64,000 nt of DNA from Heterobilharzia americana (GCA_944470555.2 OX104132.1:5837755-5901754); one strand, 5' to 3'; positions 35,085-46,520 are shown, counted from the first letter of the stretch. The notes: generated by a model from the sequence alone, not told the origin. Numbers and translations: made by a program.

Positions 35085-35812
35085 ATGGCGGATAACGACT
35101 CGACTGCGCAGATGGCCATAACCCTTCAGCTTCCCACCTTCTGGGTCCAAAGACCATTCGCATGGTTCTCCCACGTTGAAGCTCAGTTTGCTTTGAGACA
35201 TTCACTAACAAGGAGCTAAGTCCAACTTGGTCATCGTCAGCTTACCGGAAAATGTGGTTGAAGACGTCTCAGACGTGCTAGATGACCAAGCACCGAACCT
35301 GTACGATGGCCTCAAAACCGCCCTTATCAAACGCGTTGCTCCTACTGACCAGCAGAAGGTGCAAGAACTTTTCAGGGATGTGCATCTTGGTGACCGTAAG
35401 CCGACGCAACTGCTTCGTCAGATGAAGCAGCTGATTGCTGACTTCAATATTAATGAGGCATTTCTCAAGCAACTGTGATTACAGAGGTTACCACAGTCGG
35501 TTCAAGGGATCCTCGCACCCTTCCATAAGTGTCCCTTAATAGAGCTGGCGGAAGCGGCTGACAGAGCTGTGGATGCTACGAAACCCAACACTAGTATCTC
35601 AGCCGCACTGTCTACTGCCACTGATTCGTCCAAAATCCACATCCTCCCTTGGCTGGTGAGCCAACAAGTTTCGATGTTATAGCTCACTTCTCGAAATTGT
35701 ATGAGGAGTTTTGCAGCATCAGGAACGAAATGCGGCCTGGTAGTTCTTCCAACGGTCGCACGTCTCGCTCGCGCAACAGGTCTGCCTCCCGTACCGGTAA
35801 CAGGTGTTCCGA
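35085..35812 (+). pseudogene. LTR element gag remnant
   Basis: Starts at the ATG at 35085 with MADNDSTAQMAITLQLPTFW, then FAWFSHVEAQFALR, the conserved start of the CsRn1-type capsid. A frameshift or short deletion gives a stop at 35217, and the frame resumes at 35227 with VIVSLPENVVEDVSDVL, reaches another stop near 35476 and continues to a Ser/Arg-rich end ([14 protein letters not shown]). The coding sequence breaks off exactly where the Cys/His nucleocapsid motif would begin and jumps directly into reverse transcriptase. Confidence 0.82.
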
Positions 35813-37348
35813 ATCGCAACAATACCTACAAAAGCCGAGTTCGAACACATGCTTGAAATGGGAATAATCAGACCATCCAACAGTCCATGGTCTTCACCCT
35901 TGCATGTGGTACCCAAGAACAATGGCATGGACTGGAGGCCTTGTGGTGACTACCGAAGGCTCAACGCTAAAACGATTCCAGATCGTTACCCAGTCCCTCA
36001 CATTCACGACTTGACTGCATCTTTAAAAGGCTCGGTTATCTTCAGTAAGCTTGACTTGACGCGTGCATATCATCAGATCCCGGTTCATCCTGATGATGTT
36101 CCCAAGACAGCCGTCATTACACCGTTTGGTCTTTTTGAGTTCCTCCGTATGCCTTTTGGTCTTCGCAATGCAGCACAAACCTTCCAACGTTTTATTCACG
36201 ATGTTTTACGTGGACTCGATTTCGCCTATGCCTACCTAGACGATATACTAATCGCTAGTCCAGACGAAGACACCATTTTAACCACTTGAAACAGGTTTTC
36301 GCCAGACTGTCAGAGCATTCGATGACAGTCAACCTGGCCAAATGCCAATTGGCGTTCGTTCACTAAAATTTTTGGGACACGTTATCGACGAGCAAGGCAT
36401 TCGCCCACTACCTGAAAAGGTACAGGCGATCCAAGACTTCCCAGTCCCAGCGTCACTTAAAGCTCTGCGTGTGTTTCTGGGTATGGTGAGCTATTATCGT
36501 CGCTTCCCCCAATGTGCACACATTTTGACTGCACTGACCGACCTGCTGAAAAGTAAATGTAAAACTTTCAGCTTGACTCCTGAGGCACTAGAAGCATTTC
36601 GCAAGATCAAAACCGCAATAGCAGACGCCACGATGCTGGTGCATCAAGACGTAAACCTACCTCTTAGCATTGCGGTTGACGCCTCTAACACGGCCATTGG
36701 AGCTGTGTTGCAACAACTTTCGGATCACACTTGGATCCCAGTTGCATTCTTCTCCGGAAGTTATCCACCTGCGAAATGCGGTACAGCACTTTCGGCAGGG
36801 AACTGCTCGCCATATATGCCTCAGTGAAACATTTTCGTCATTTTGTGGAAGGTCGTGACTTCATCATCTTTACCGACCATAAACCTCTGACGTATGCCTT
36901 ACACACCACTACTGACAGATATTCACCGCGTGAATTACGTCACCTAGATTATATTTCGCAATTCACGTCGGACATCCGTCATATTTCTGGTGTGAATAAC
37001 CCTGTCGCGGACGCACTGTCTCGCGTTTGCACCACTACTTTGCCTCGAGCAGTCGACTTACGGAAGATTGCCGAACTTCAGGATTCAGACGAGGAGATTG
37101 AAAAACTTCAACACTCATCCTCTCTGAAGATACAGCGTTACCGCTCCTGAACAGTGAAGTGTCAATATTGTGCGACACCTCCACAGGCACACCCAGACCC
37201 TTGCCGCCGGACTCCCAAACAGACTCGTTTAGTCGCGCGTATCCTGAACCTTCTAAAAGAGCCACGTCTAGTAACACTGATCCAGTAACCTCTACACGTG
37301 CTGGGAGGCGTGTACATTGGCCCAAGCGATACGCCGATTTCGTTAATT
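35813..37348 (+). pseudogene. LTR element pol remnant: reverse transcriptase and RNase H, integrase core missing
   Basis: The frame 35804-36289 holds the reverse transcriptase from the fingers on: [58 protein letters not shown] and catalytic YLDD (near 36236). The following frames carry FLGMVSYYRRF, the RNase H start VDASNTAIGAVLQQ (near 36680) and FTDHKPLTYAL (near 36875). A short stretch that normally opens integrase (SILCDTSTGTPRPLPP, near 37160) is followed at once by the basic pol C-terminus (RRVHWPKRYADFV). The zinc-binding and DDE parts of integrase are absent. Protease is absent too. At least two further frameshifts (near 36289 and 36780) are present. Confidence 0.88.
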
Positions 37349-37969
37349 AGCCCCAGCGCAACTTCACACTTGGTGAATTCGGAGTTTCAACTACTTTGTC
37401 GTGGCATACACTTTCAATGCGTTTTCATACCTAAAGTTTTCAAAAGTCATGTTTACTACTTTGCAAAGTTTTTTTTCAAAAAAAACCAAGAATACAATTT
37501 AAATTCCAAAAACTTTTTTTGGTTGGTTATTATTTTTTTTTCTGTACTCCTCCCACTTCGAATTGTTTGGTTTTTTCTTTTCTTAGCACTCTAATGTCCC
37601 ATTTCTTTCTTCTTGCAGAACCTAGAAAATGCGTTGAAAATTGGATACAATTGGCCGCTGACGATGCTACTTGGATCGTTCTTCGGTTCTCTTTGTACCA
37701 ATTTCCCCCTGTACACTCCCCGGTAGATTAAGAAGCAATAGGGAAAAGTAGACGGAGGCTTTGGGTCACCTTCCACCACTGCGAGAAGGGTTGCGTCTAG
37801 ACGCAAAGTTCTCTTACCTCGTAGGTGTGCATAGTTGCACTAGCTTCGGAGACCCACACGTCACCTACTCCATCACCAATATGGAAAGGTGTTGCGTGTC
37901 CGCCTCGCAGTCGCCTCCTAGGATCGAAGGTTGCCGGTATCCCAACAACCTTCTAGGAGGGGGATAACC
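37349..37969 (+). other. LTR element region between pol and 3' LTR
   Basis: About 620 bp follows pol. It includes a long T-rich tract (37460-37620) ending in ttcttgcag at 37619, an excellent splice-acceptor look-alike, after which about 110 bases stay open (to 37731). The right end carries the purine tract next to the 3' LTR. Whether this holds a third, spliced reading frame or only untranslated sequence cannot be decided here. Confidence 0.5.
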
Positions 37970-38401
37970 TGTAGTGCACCTTCCTGGCACCAAAATATAA
38001 CTAGGGCTAAAATAAATAGTTTAAATTAAATTAACTAAATAAATCTCTAGCTTGCCTCCGGATGCTTAGGGTGTTTTAAGTTTTGTTTTAACGAGCATGC
38101 ATCCGAGCAGGCTTGGACGCCATTTTTGCGCTCCATTGTGCTGATCACCACGCACGTACTCCGAGTCCCTAGTTCAGCCTTACAAGCCAGATAAGTTGAT
38201 TAAACTTTTCCCTCATTCATTATTATTACATTTACCTTAAATACATAGCTCCTTTAAATACATTGCGTATCAGTTCTTTTGATTTGTGTTTTGTTATCAG
38301 TACTTACACGTTAGGTAAAGTACTGGTTAAGCAGGTACTAGAGCACATCAAGTTAAGTAGGGTTGATCAAACGTTACGGAATTGTAACATGCATCCCTAC
38401 A
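37970..38401 (+). repeat. 3' LTR
   Basis: 432 bp, same length as the 5' LTR and about eight substitutions from it. It is followed directly by the ACTA duplication. Confidence 0.95.
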
Positions 38402-38699
38402 ACTATATAGGTTAAACATATTGTACGAGGAGTACATTTTTGGAGTAGTCCACTAAGAATTCGACGCGACATCAGAAGTTATTTTCCAAAATTAGGTGAT
38501 GATTGTCATTATGACAACCTCCAAACCTGCACGGGGCCCCATTTGGCAAAGCTTACCAACAAATGAGGGTGTCAGCTGCATGATTACCTTGAATATAGGA
38601 CCTTTGGATAGTCACTAAGTACCTGAGAATCTGGGTTCGCCAACTGGCGCTAAGGATGAGCCGAATATAATTACTTCACATTGCAAATTTTCCTTTACT

Positions 38700-39250
38700 G
38701 AATGACTGTAGCGAAAAAGTGCACTTTAATTAAATCCTGCTTAGTTAAAGTCCTCGAAAACTTTTGGGGCCGAAACCTGACAAACCTTCAGTTTTTGATG
38801 GGCTAAGGCCAGTGATACCTTAGAGCTGTACTGAGTAGCAAAGTCTATCTCTTTGTTCCCTGTTTTCTAATTCCATATGAAGGAACCAAGTACAACAAGG
38901 GTCAACGGGGGCTATCTTGTGGTCAGTACTGAAAGCAGGTAATCCAATAGATGCAGCCAACTACAGACTTTTGGCTTCATAAACCACAATCTCCAAGGTG
39001 CAGGGAAGACTGAGGGTTCATGCAAGTTAGGCATTTCTCACTAGGAATAATATCATCCACTCCACCCAACATGGCCTCAAGAAGGCGAGAACTTGCCATT
39101 TAACTGAGTATCTGGGGCGATTGGACAACTTCCGTGAGTGCCCTTTCCCGTCCTTCTGTCCGGGCCGACATCGAAACACGATGGGTGACGGACGACAGCA
39201 GGGATGTAGAACAGGCTCAAAATGGCCCATCAGGTGGAATGGTGGCCGAC
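38700..39250 (+). mobile_element. CR1-like LINE fragment
   Basis: Plus-strand reverse transcriptase traces: ANYRLLAS (NYRPISL block, near 38955), TISKVQGRLRVHA, FLTRNNIIHSTQHGLKKART (near 39027-39090, the NQHGFRKGRSC block) and LTEYLGRLDNF. Frameshifts occur between blocks. Confidence 0.7.
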
Positions 39251-39370
39251 TGGAAACAGTAAAACCCTTAACCTAGTGAGGTGTAAAGTTATGACCGTCC
39301 GAACTCCTGAGTCTGATTAGATGAACTATGGTGAAAACTGTCACAGCATTCTGCAGGGGGTCGAGGAGGA

Positions 39371-39650
39371 CTTGATTCCTTATGTTCAGACCATACTAGA
39401 CATCAGCGCGTACTGTACGAAAATGGTTGCCAAAGTTGACTCTGCACCACACTTCGTTTGGAGGTAGTTCGAGGCTCCCACTATTGAACTATCACCTGCC
39501 GTCCTTGTAGGTTTGAATTTCCTAACACAGCAGATGGTATGGTCGGGAAGACCACAGTATTCCATAGGGAATCGGGAAGACAGAATCGATCCCTTATGTC
39601 CTGACCACATCAGAAATCACTGTGTACCACGCGAAAATGACTTAAAACGG
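39371..39650. repeat. Diverged direct repeat pair, about 60 bp, 210 bp apart
   Basis: The stretch from gattccttatgttcagacca (39374) to cgaaaatggtt recurs with changes from gatcccttatgtcctgacca (39588) to cgaaaatgactt. The element it belongs to is not recognised. Confidence 0.5.
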
Positions 39651-40549
39651 AAACTTGGCCAAAATGTTTGTGTAGATGTGGCTTAAAACTCACTCTCCAA
39701 CCAACACTAATAGTCTCACAGCTCAGTTAGACCACATTTTCCCGTTCCTAAGACAGTGGCGGATTAGGTGCCTGATCGGCACTCGATTCTCATGGAAAAG
39801 TTAGAGAGATCAACAAAATATGTTGTCAGTAAAATATGTCTATGTAAACTTCCATTTCGGCTTCCCATTTAACTCGATTCGCTCATTCCTACTGCAGTAA
39901 AATGCGTGAATACCTAGTAAGTGCGTTCCGCAGACAAAGGGTTTTAACAAGCATCTATCAACAAACCAGTTAACATACCACACAGGAACCCTGAAATAGC
40001 AACTAACTCATAGACAAGTGCCGGCGTGTTTTCATAAACAGCATGTGTACTGTAAAACGACCAGCCGTGGGAAATAGGAATAACTCTGATGGTGAAACTG
40101 TCCAACAGGTAGTTAGCCGAACACCATGGTGTATGTGCTGAAGTCTCCCAAAACTACTTTTCGGAAATAATAGAATTTGGGAGATAACTCACTTTCGTTT
40201 AACTTTTCGTCATCAGGCGATTTCCTATTTTCGCTGACTGATCTGAACTTACTCATACAAAAAGGTTATTAATTTCTCATTAACCTCATATTTCCCACTC
40301 GCACCCAGTCTGCAAAATTCAAGGTGCTTAAACTCAAGAATGAAATAGAGGAGACCGTAGTAAACTCAAACAAACCGCAGAAGTTTATGAAACTATTATT
40401 TGAAGAGTTATTGGAGATTGAAATGTCTATTGTTTTAACGCGTCGGTTCGTAGCGTTTGTTTCCAGTGTAATATTTAGTTAAGCGTCATACTTGAATGAT
40501 TTTTGTATTGCTTTGGTTTGGCTGGGTATTGTGTGAGCTTGGAGGGAAT
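39651..40549. other. Unassigned DNA
   Basis: No coding or named repeat content could be supported. Confidence 0.4.
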
Positions 40550-40732
40550 GTTCCGAAATTCGATTTCATTCCTAGTGCTGAATTTAGAAGTTTGCACAAT
40601 TTCACTCTTTAACTAGCTACCTTTGCTGGGTAAATGTTTGAAGCTGGAACCGTTCTACAAAATCAAGAAACGAACTCGAAGAAATAAATTAGTTTAAATA
40701 GGCTTGTTCAACAGATATTGGGTACTGAAGCT
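40550..40732 (+). mobile_element. CR1-like LINE 3' end
   Basis: Contains ctggaaccgttctacaaaat, acgaactcgaagaaataaat and the terminal cagatattgggt, matching the 3' end of the long CR1 element (33390-33476). 5'-truncated. Confidence 0.65.
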
Positions 40733-40744
40733 TTGTTGTTCTGA

Positions 40745-41672
40745 AAGGTGGCATTATATATCTCAATTTCTAGTTAATTGTAGACGAAAAACAACGCCTT
40801 TGAACGGTCAGATTTATCGTTTAAGGATAGGAGGCTGATAGCCTATAATAATCCTTTTCTAGTAGGTTTCTGTGCTTGTTCAATCCCTTTTTGAACGAGT
40901 CTATTGATGATGCAAACACCACTTCTGGGAGTCGGTTCCAGGCGTTGATTACTCGACGCGAGAACCAGTACTCTGTGGAGACTGTTCGTTCTTTGCTTCT
41001 TTTGTCATCTACTATGTCTTCTGAGGTGTTCCGACCTAGTGGAAAGGAAAAGAAAATAGATTAGGTCCAAAGTCATTTCTTAGAATCCTGTATAACATGA
41101 TTAGGTCTCCCCTCTGTCTACGATAAGACAAAGTGAAGTGGTTCAGCTCCTTAAGTCGGTCTTCATAGGTGAGGCCAGCCATCGCAGGGATCATACGAGT
41201 GACTGCCCTCTGAACTGTTTCCAGAGGGTTTGCGTGACCTTTCAGACAAGGATTAGCCGCGTGTGTACAGTTTTCTAATTTAGACCTTACTAGGGATGTG
41301 TATAAGATGGTGAACGTATCACCACTTATTTTCGTAAACACTCTACGTAATGCCCAGAGAATCCTTAAACTCCGAGCTGCTACTAATCGACAGTGAGCCA
41401 TGGTTTTCAAGTCATAACTCACTCTGACTCCTAGGTCATTGTGTGTCAGTACTGACAGTAAAGGAGTCACATCAATGTCATAGGTGTTGCTGTGTGTGTG
41501 CCCCAAGTGCATGCTCACACATTTACGTGCATTGATAGACATCAGCCACTTCTCTGACCAGGTGAACAAGCTGTTGAGGTCTGCCTGAAGTGGAGGTATA
41601 TCCTCATCATTCCTAATTTCTTGGCAGATCTCTGCATCATCAGCTTAGAGAACTATAGGAGATTTCGTGATG
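40745..41672 (-). mobile_element. CR1-like LINE, 3' half, inverted
   Basis: Minus-strand fragment starting at the catalytic site (a degenerate SLADDAEIC near 41650) and running through a 177-residue open frame (41036-41569: LNSLFTWSEKWLMSINARKC, LGVRVSYDLKTMAHC, SLRILWALRRVF, GLTYEDRLKELN, SYRRQRGDLIMLY) to the terminal block RRVINAWNRLPEVVFASSID (near 40960). This is the thumb and C-terminal domain of CR1-type reverse transcriptase. It is the best preserved CR1 stretch in the window after the copy at 28.8-33.5 kb and belongs to a different subfamily. Confidence 0.82.
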
Positions 41673-41689
41673 TTTGGCAGCCGATCTAC

Positions 41690-42985
41690 TTACGCAGAAT
41701 ACAGGTAACCTTTACTGGGATTCTGGAAAAGCTCTCGATTTCCACACTGGGAAAGCCTTCGACGCGATGACATCCATGCGTTTGTGTCTCAACCATGTGA
41801 AAGCACCTTGCTGTGTGACCTATTTTTACTCCCTACGTTTAAACACAAGCTCACTTGCGAGTGGAAAACGGCAAGTCCGGATGTGTTAACGGTCTGTGGA
41901 CCTTTCAACTAGTATTATCAAAAGCAGTGGATAGGCTGATAGATGACCGCACCCGGGATACTTTGGGTCCAAATGATACTCAACTTAGCTTCCAAAAAGC
42001 TAGACTCTGCGCCTCGAAGCTTTTTGCAGGCTGCGACAACTGGATAGTATGCTAGGACATCTTAGTCACTGTTTTTATGGTATCCCTGGACTTTGCCAAA
42101 ACATTCTGTGCAGTCCATTCCTATCAGTAAAGTAACAACGTTGGACATCAGGTGTCAGAAGCTGTTTTGGCTGGAGGACTGTTTAAACGGTAGAGGGTTC
42201 ATAACGAATGTCAACGGGTTTTCCTCAACTTTAATAGCATCATCGTCCGTTGTACTACAGTGAGCGATTGCGAGTTCGTTGATGTTCCAGCGTTTTGTGA
42301 CTGACCTCCCGCTGAGTCAAAGAAGCTTAGTCCCAGTTTACGCTGACGACGTTAAGTGAGAGCAGTGATATCTGGAAGAGAATCGAGGAGATTACAAGGT
42401 GACCGGGCAACCAACTTATTCTACGTCATTCCAGACCTTTTCTCCTGTATTGGCACTATAATCGTGAACTCAACTCATTCTTATGCCTCCCTACCAGATG
42501 TCTTACCTCTCTAGTTTCCATACTACTACTGCTTATGTTATCGTCCCTATTTTTGTTATCACCACTAAAATCTCTTCTCTTTTCCCTCCTTCTGATCATC
42601 TATGATTTCGCCCTATTTTGTAAGGTTCTCTACGTCACCGTTTTCTTTTTCATATTTTCTGAACTTATCTAGACCTTTCCCTTCGTCTTTTCCCCATCTA
42701 CTCTTTTTTGGTCTTTTAATTATTTTTCCTTTTTCCTCATCTTCCTTTTGCGAGCGGTCCGAGAAACTTTCTAGCAACATATTATTTGACGAACCCATCC
42801 ACAGCGCAGTCCCAGGACAAATCATACAATTCCCTACATATTCTCACTCATCATATTCGCCAGAGCTACAGCAGACGATTGTGTGGATCTGCTGCATCAA
42901 AACCCACCAGAGATTTGGGATCTTTACGGAAGACCTGGAAGCGAGTGCAAAGAAAGAAAGCTCATAAAATAGATATTGGATAGGT
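41690..42985 (+). mobile_element. CR1-like LINE fragment with 3' end
   Basis: Plus-strand traces: SKAVDRLIDDRTRDTL (near 41920), a degenerate QHGFRKGR block (LSFQKARLCASKL), MVSLDFAKTF (near 42075, the LDFAKAF block), then a pyrimidine-rich 3' region and the family 3' end (ctacagcagacgattgtgtg, then agatattggatagg near 42970). Inverted with respect to its left neighbour. Confidence 0.75.
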
Positions 42986-43003
42986 ATGACTTTAGGTAGG
43001 TAG

Positions 43004-43520
43004 CTAACACTTTTGTGGGACAAACAGTAAAGTAGTACTATGGAAAGTTGTTCTCACTTCGAAATTATCAACCAAGCGTGCGGATAATGTATGCTTCAGT
43101 AGAGAGTTCCAACGGTCCGCAACTCTATTTGAGAAATATATTTCCGGACGTAAATGATTCATATATTGCTTAAGCAGCGTTGGATAGTGTCTTCTCAAAC
43201 GAAACCTTGTAGAGGGTTGGAATAAATCAGGTAAGCTAGAGCTCAAATCATTATTTAGGATAAGGTACACTAAAATAAGACCATATTATCCCCTCATACG
43301 GTGGAAAAAGACTTAACTGACGAGTTTTTCTCCGTAGAAGAGGTTGCATAACCGTTTGAGCTGTGTTACCTTCTGTATGAACCTTAATGGCTCTTTTGAA
43401 TATTCGCTTTGAGATCTTAGCTATATTACTAGTCAAGCTTATTGCCCTGTGATTTTTATAGGTGCTGCCTAGAACTTACCTTATGGATAGGTGACTATGA
43501 CATCCAACCAGTCATATGGT
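43004..43520 (-). mobile_element. CR1-like LINE fragment, minus strand, internally deleted
   Basis: The frame at 43251-43460 reads AISLTSNIAKISKRIFKRAI (the start of the reverse transcriptase), and the frame at 43004-43270 reads FSNRVADRWNSLLKHTLSA and VDNFEVR (the very end). The middle, including the catalytic site, is missing. Confidence 0.68.
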
Positions 43521-45016
43521 TTTATGCCTTCACTGAGGGACAGTCTAAATATAGTGGTCAGTAGGACAGTTATTTATAGTGAAAGTTCTCTTAACAGTTT
43601 TGAGTGCTTTTCATCCGGTTCTGTTCATTTTTAAACTTCAGAGTACTTATTGTCCTAAATACATAATTGCAACTGATTTTCACATAGCGTATTCTGTTGA
43701 ATGGCAATGCTTCTACTGCTGAGTTTGTGTTCATCGAAGGTTTACGGGTAAAGAACTAAGTAAAACATCCAGCAATTGGCCTCTACTTTGTCCTTATCAT
43801 CTCCAATTTATAAGATAGTTTCTGTCTCTTCAAATAGAGTAGGAATACCACAATGCGTTCTATTCCTATAGTAAATATAAGAAAGTAACCTTTTCGAGTG
43901 TTACATCACAGCCTGGGAAAGACGTGCTTCAAAGCATATTCAGAATCAGTGGATATCAGAGATACATATATCTCAGACTTCTTTTTAATGCTTCTTTACC
44001 TCGAGAGTAAACGAGTGAGTCACAAGACTCCATCGCTTTTCCTTCCATCCTGGTAAACTTCAGACTTCACAGTTTCTCAGTGAAGAAAAGTGTTTCAATT
44101 CCTTCGGAACAGCTCATGGAATGAACAATTGAGTCTCTTGTGCATGCAGCTGTTTGAGGAAGCACCAAGCAGCCTCATTTGAGGCTTATGAATTGACTAT
44201 CCTGTCTTCCGAAGCGGCTGCCATGTTTGATTTCCAAACATCGGATCCAGCTGGGGTATTGGCCTGGTAAAAGACAGCTACTGTAAATCTAAAGATGATC
44301 ACATAATGATCATTCTTGTCTTTTCTTTCATTTCTTTAATGAGTAAGTGAGAACAGGTCTAGCTGTACCAACCACTCGGGTTATGTCATACACTCAAAAA
44401 TAAGTGTAGAATTTGTTTCTATCCTGTGATTTTTATAAGAAAGTAAAAAATAATTGCACTGTGGATATTTTAAATAGAGGTATTGTAGTAAGGATTTTGA
44501 GCTTCCTGTGTGAATCGTACGAATAAAGTTATTTCCTTGACCTTTACTATACGTATTAGGCTAGAATCGATGGCAGCAAAGAAAGTGGCATCTTTATGTT
44601 TTCATCTGGATACGTTAGTGATTTTTTATGAATATAGGCTAGAAATGGGTAACACCATTAAGTATGCACAAAAGATTGTTACCTCATTTTCGGGTCATTC
44701 TTTATTGTCTACAAACTAAGATTTTGTAAGTTTTTATACAAAAGTCTTGTGTTACTTTCATTGTCTACCAATAGCCCCAATTGTTGGTCAACGACAAATA
44801 ACCTATCTTAGTGAACTTTATGCACTTTGTCTTTATGGAAAGTTTTTTATTCAATATCATTTATGTTTCAATGTTTATGCTACTTCAAAGACATTGAATT
44901 TATTGAGAAACATGCAAAATATCTGCCGAATGCATGATGTCAGCTATTGAAAGGCAAAATTTGGTTGTAAACAGTAATTCATTTTACATTTCTTGCTTTA
45001 CTTATACTTTTTACAG
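43521..45016. other. DNA upstream of the RPGRIP1L-like gene
   Basis: AT-rich. Frames at 44510-44719 and 44747-44950 (+) have no recognisable domain. A promoter should lie here or further left, but no motif is strong enough to call. The tract ctttttacag ending at 45016 could be an acceptor for a 5' UTR exon. Confidence 0.4.
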
Positions 45017-45056
45017 ATTTATTGAATTCGTATGAATTATAAAGGAAATAAAACAG

Positions 45057-45181
45057 ATGGAATCTAAAGCTGCAATAAGTTCTTGGTCTAAAGAGAAGTT
45101 AGAAGATCAGTATTTGCGATTGTATGATGATTATCTTACACTTAAGAAGCATGCATGTAAACAAGAAGAACGTATCAAAAA
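45057..45181 (+). CDS. RPGRIP1L: RPGRIP1L-like (fantom) ciliary protein, exon 1 of coding sequence
   Basis: Encodes MESKAAISSWSKEKLEDQYL, then a segment ending KKHACKQEERIKK. This matches the N-terminal coiled-coil start of animal RPGRIP1L/RPGRIP1 (pattern S-x-E-x-LEDxxLRLxDxxxxLKxHAxKQExxIK, running on into MATKLxRLxxDKK). The protein is a scaffold of the ciliary transition zone. The ATG at 45057 is preceded in frame by a stop at 45033, so it is the likely start if the exon begins after the acceptor at 45016. Human RPGRIP1L has about 45 more residues before this point. Donor gtaaaa follows at 45182, splitting a Lys codon. Confidence 0.85.
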
Positions 45182-45237
45182 GTAAAAAAGGATTATCATC
45201 AAACACAAATGAAAATCAACCTATTTTTTTTTTTTAG

Positions 45238-45364
45238 GATGGCAACTAAAATCTTACGCTTAGCTAGTGATAAGAAAGATTCGGAACCAGGAGGTGTATG
45301 GAAAGAAGACTATCAAGAACAAATTGAAACACTTGAACGTAAAAACTCAGCGCTAACACGTAAA
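45238..45364 (+). CDS. RPGRIP1L: RPGRIP1L-like (fantom) ciliary protein, exon 2
   Basis: Joined to exon 1 across a 56-nt intron (acceptor after a T-run, AG at 45236-45237). It completes the split Lys codon and reads MATKILRLASDKKDSEPGG, then VWKEDYQEQIETLERKNSAL and TRK. MATKxxRLxxDKK is strongly conserved in RPGRIP1/RPGRIP1L, and the following heptads continue the coiled coil. Donor gtaagt follows at 45365. The intron after it is 7,578 nt and full of mobile elements. Confidence 0.85.
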
Positions 45365-45399
45365 GTAAGTCATTCATTGGTCCAACTTGTTTTCTTTCT

Positions 45400-45570
45400 C
45401 AGTTTGACTGATCTCGGATAACCGTGGTTCGGCAGACTTGTAATGATACTAGATGGTATTTGAAGGTGAAATGAAAATCTGGATCACGGTAGAACTCGAA
45501 CCAGTGATCTCCCTGGACCTTACCAACTGAGCTTCAAGACCTGGCTGCTGACCAGATCTTAATTTGACTT
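45400..45570 (-). repeat. tRNA-like SINE head, minus strand
   Basis: On the minus strand, aagctcagttggtaaggtcc (A-box region) and tggttcgagttctaccg (B box) are placed as in a tRNA-derived SINE. It lies at the start of intron 2, antisense to the gene. Confidence 0.55.
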
Positions 45571-45654
45571 CAGTCACATATCTAGTATATATGCTGATCC
45601 TCCATTCTACCCCGTCTTCTAAGCATAGCTTGTATGCATTAGCTGCATCTTATG

Positions 45655-45690
45655 TGTGTGTGTGTGTGTGTGTGTGTATGTTTGTATGTG
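45655..45690. repeat. (GT)n microsatellite
   Basis: Eleven or more GT repeats, then interrupted TG-rich sequence. A separate run of G lies at about 45949-45962. Confidence 0.9.
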
Positions 45691-45790
45691 TCTTATATCA
45701 CACACAGCAGTAGTCATTGCTGATGGTCACGATAATAGTTGGATTTTCATAAGATGACTGATGGTAAAAGATATATCCACTAATTTAAAT

Positions 45791-45940
45791 TGGAGGTTTG
45801 GGAGATTTTATTGATTTCAGCTTGGTATTTATCACGGACTCAAATCAGTTAGAAAAGCATTGAGAACCTGAAAGCATTGAACAGGTGTTTCGTCCTAGTA
45901 TGAGATTCCTTGGCAGTATGCGCTTCAAAGTGATAATTAG
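45791..45940 (-). repeat. SINE-B 3' half with decayed hammerhead, inverted copy B2a
   Basis: Reverse complement of the SINE-B 3' half. The hammerhead segment (about 45874-45925) keeps GGAC-GAAA, but its first strand reads CCAAGGA instead of CTGAGGA. The tail (aaatcaataaaatctcc on the minus strand) matches the SINE-B end. It faces a plus-strand copy at 46000-46262. Confidence 0.72.
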
Positions 45941-45999
45941 TGAGCGTCGGGGGGGGGGGGGGAGGCAAGTCTGACGTAAAGAAAAATGCTGAACTATGG

Positions 46000-46262
46000 T
46001 TCTGTCATATCGTGAACTGATAGGCTTGAGAAAATGTGAACCACTGAGTTCCAACCCAGTGGCTGAATGGTAACGTGTTCGCCACGAAATCTGAAGGTTC
46101 TGGGTTTGATGCTTCTCAGGATCATGGCTGCACACTGGCAAGGAGTCCCATACTAGGACAAAACAGCTGTCGTATGCTCCCAGGTTTCCAGTGTTTCTCC
46201 AACTAAAGTCAGCCAATAATAAATATCAACTTGAAAAATCACTAAATCCCTACAAACCTATA
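46000..46262 (+). repeat. SINE-B with decayed hammerhead, copy B2b
   Basis: Leader (gtcatatcgtgaactgatag), tRNA-like head (cagtggctgaatggtaacg) and hammerhead segment at 46131-46180. Stem II is intact (GTCC and GGAC), but the GAAA strand is AAAA and the first strand is GCAAGGA. Stem III palindrome cagctg is kept. It ends with aacttgaaaaatcac and aaatccctacaaacc. Confidence 0.75.
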
Positions 46263-46520
46263 AGTTTTTTGCATGAATTAAGATATCTGTTCACAATAAA
46301 GTCCATAAAAAAGGGCAGACGTGCACCAATGATGCTGCTGAGAGTTTTTAAAAGTCTACACGGTAGAACATAGTCTGTTTTCTCATAGCCATAGGATGAA
46401 TAAATGAAGACAACAGAGAAGAATACGCAGAATTTGGGAACTTATAAAAGAAAAAAACCTCGCCTGGTTAACTAGTTCACTAGTTACTAGCCGGTCCTAA
46501 GCCCGGGTAAAGAGGGAAGG

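Larger units (their letters stand above)
34464..38401 (+). mobile_element. CsRn1-type Ty3/gypsy LTR retrotransposon, internally deleted
   Basis: A 3,938-bp element bounded by two 432-bp direct repeats that begin TGTAG and end CTACA, and flanked by a 4-bp duplication ACTA (34460-34463 and 38402-38405). Next to the 5' LTR is a primer-binding site starting TGGTGAGCCCGAG (34901). A purine tract, ctaggagggggat, precedes the 3' LTR. Inside are a gag remnant, reverse transcriptase and RNase H. The nucleocapsid-protease section and almost all of integrase are missing, so the element is defective. Gag and Pol motifs (LPTFW, FSHVEAQFALR) fit the CsRn1 clade, to which fluke Saci-type elements belong. 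Confidence 0.93.

Noticed and set aside
42602..42967. 121-codon + strand frame rich in Phe and Ser
   Set aside because: It lies in the pyrimidine-rich 3' region of a CR1-like fragment and continues into its terminal repeat.
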